From: Arthrobacter sp. 31Y
GTDB taxonomy: Bacteria; Actinomycetota; Actinomycetes; Actinomycetales; Micrococcaceae
Length of the DNA stretch: 64,000 nt
NCBI RefSeq assembly: GCF_000526335.1
Contig: NZ_JAFW01000001.1
Location: 3,472,001 to 3,536,000, forward strand
Direction of reading: 5' to 3'
In this document: piece by piece, positions 63,592 through 64,000 of the stretch
Layout: each line of letters begins with the position of its first letter
How positions within the stretch are numbered: position 1 is the first letter of the stretch
Program-made: the position numbers and the translations under genes
The notes under the pieces: model-generated
What the model was told of the DNA's origin: nothing
Database searches by the model: none
Seen by the model: the letters and a program-made list of their open reading frames with translations, nothing else

Positions 63592-64000
63592 CTAGGTGAT
63601 GATCTTCAACGCCTGCCAACCGGTGCCGAGGCTGATGGGCGGTGCGGTGCTGAACGCTCCGCTGCCCGTCCCCGGGTACAGCCACAGGGTGTCGCCGATG
63701 CGGCCTATGACGTCGTTGCTGCCATCGCCACTGAGGTCGCGGGGCCCGGCTATAGATGTTCTGTTGTCCCAGCCCGTGGAGATCTGTTTCCACTGAAGCC
63801 ATCCGCGGGTTCCATCTCCGGGGTAGAGCCAGAGGGCGCCTGTGTCTGCGCGTCGCGCCAGCACGTCCGCCTTTCCATCTCCATTAAAGTCCCCCGTGCT
63901 CAGAATTGCATTCATCACATTCCAGCCGGTTCCAATGGTGGTCGGTGTCCGCTGACCTCCGGTGCCGTTGCCTTCGTAGAGCCTCAGCTCTCCGGTGCTG
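63592..64000 (-). CDS. FG-GAP/VCBS repeat protein, C-terminal part (truncated by window edge)
   Basis: The last 136 codons of a protein whose start lies beyond the window. It has repeats of about 50-60 residues with the calcium-binding-like core DFNGDGKADVLAR and DLSGDGSNDVIGR, and the WLYPGDG/LRLYEGNG motif that marks FG-GAP beta-propeller blades. The tail reads GTGWQALKIIT. Such proteins are usually exported and often carry a hydrolase or binding domain at the N-terminus. The frame remains open to base 64000. Confidence 0.85.
   Translation of the reverse strand, partial: STGELRLYEGNGTGGQRTPTTIGTGWNVMNAILSTGDFNGDGKADVLARRADTGALWLYPGDGTRGWLQWKQISTGWDNRTSIAGPRDLSGDGSNDVIGRIGDTLWLYPGTGSGAFSTAPPISLGTGWQALKIIT

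Overview
The window is a stretch of chromosome from a high-GC Gram-positive bacterium of the Arthrobacter/Paenarthrobacter type (Micrococcaceae). The evidence is high third-position GC, frequent GTG and TTG starts, an IdeR-type iron regulator, a GGM-tailed GroEL with CIRCE operators, an actinobacterial serC, DUF3263 and DUF3027 proteins, and c-di-AMP riboswitches in front of cell-wall hydrolases. The genus is inferred from these features. About 58 protein genes and one tRNA are supported. Almost everything looks like ordinary chromosomal DNA: there is no insertion sequence, prophage, integrase or CRISPR array.

Layout, left to right. 1-3386: glycine/serine catabolism (gcvT, gcvH, sdaA), with an unusually structured leader before sdaA. 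3425-8386: a secreted-type nuclease homologue, two tandem Fem-type peptidoglycan bridge transferases and a ThrE-type exporter. 8446-10122 (minus): a siderophore-interacting protein under an IdeR box, and ung. 10232-14897: DUF3263, a LytR_C membrane protein, a cold-shock protein, groL with two CIRCE elements, and an RNase HI fused to an NTF2-like domain. 15013-19342: a WXG100 protein, a two-component system, and a divergent lysE/lysG-type pair. 19659-26871 (minus): a membrane-anchored multicopper oxidase with a DUF6220 protein, then XPB helicase with its helicase-associated partner. 27131-31650: cold-shock protein, DUF3027, MFS exporter, serC and ideR. 31841-34904: three peptidoglycan hydrolases with related N-termini, two of them behind their own c-di-AMP riboswitch. 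35069-44341: HNH nuclease, molybdenum cofactor genes with a YdeP/FdhF oxidoreductase and fdhD, and a GH38 alpha-mannosidase.

44372-50284 (minus) holds two related membrane-anchored helical proteins of unknown function, a polar amino-acid ABC importer (ATPase, permease, lipoprotein), and a translationally coupled pair of a putative HTH regulator and a multi-span membrane protein. 50392-54072 carries an ABC-F ATPase and an ABC exporter, preceded by a terminator hairpin that serves no upstream gene and so looks like an attenuator. 54082-57700 has a NUDIX hydrolase, a DUF6314 protein abutting tRNA-Arg(CCT), a DUF998 protein, a small membrane protein flanked by inverted copies of a ~95-bp repeat, and an inositol-phosphatase-like enzyme. 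57835-63442 has pcrA, a lipoprotein and sucCD. The right edge cuts an FG-GAP/VCBS repeat protein.

The most noteworthy items are the structured sdaA leader, the ABC-F attenuator candidate, the ~95-bp repeat built of ~21-bp units, the shared leader of the three c-di-AMP-associated hydrolases, and the two uncharacterised gene pairs at 44.4-46.3 kb and 48.9-50.3 kb.
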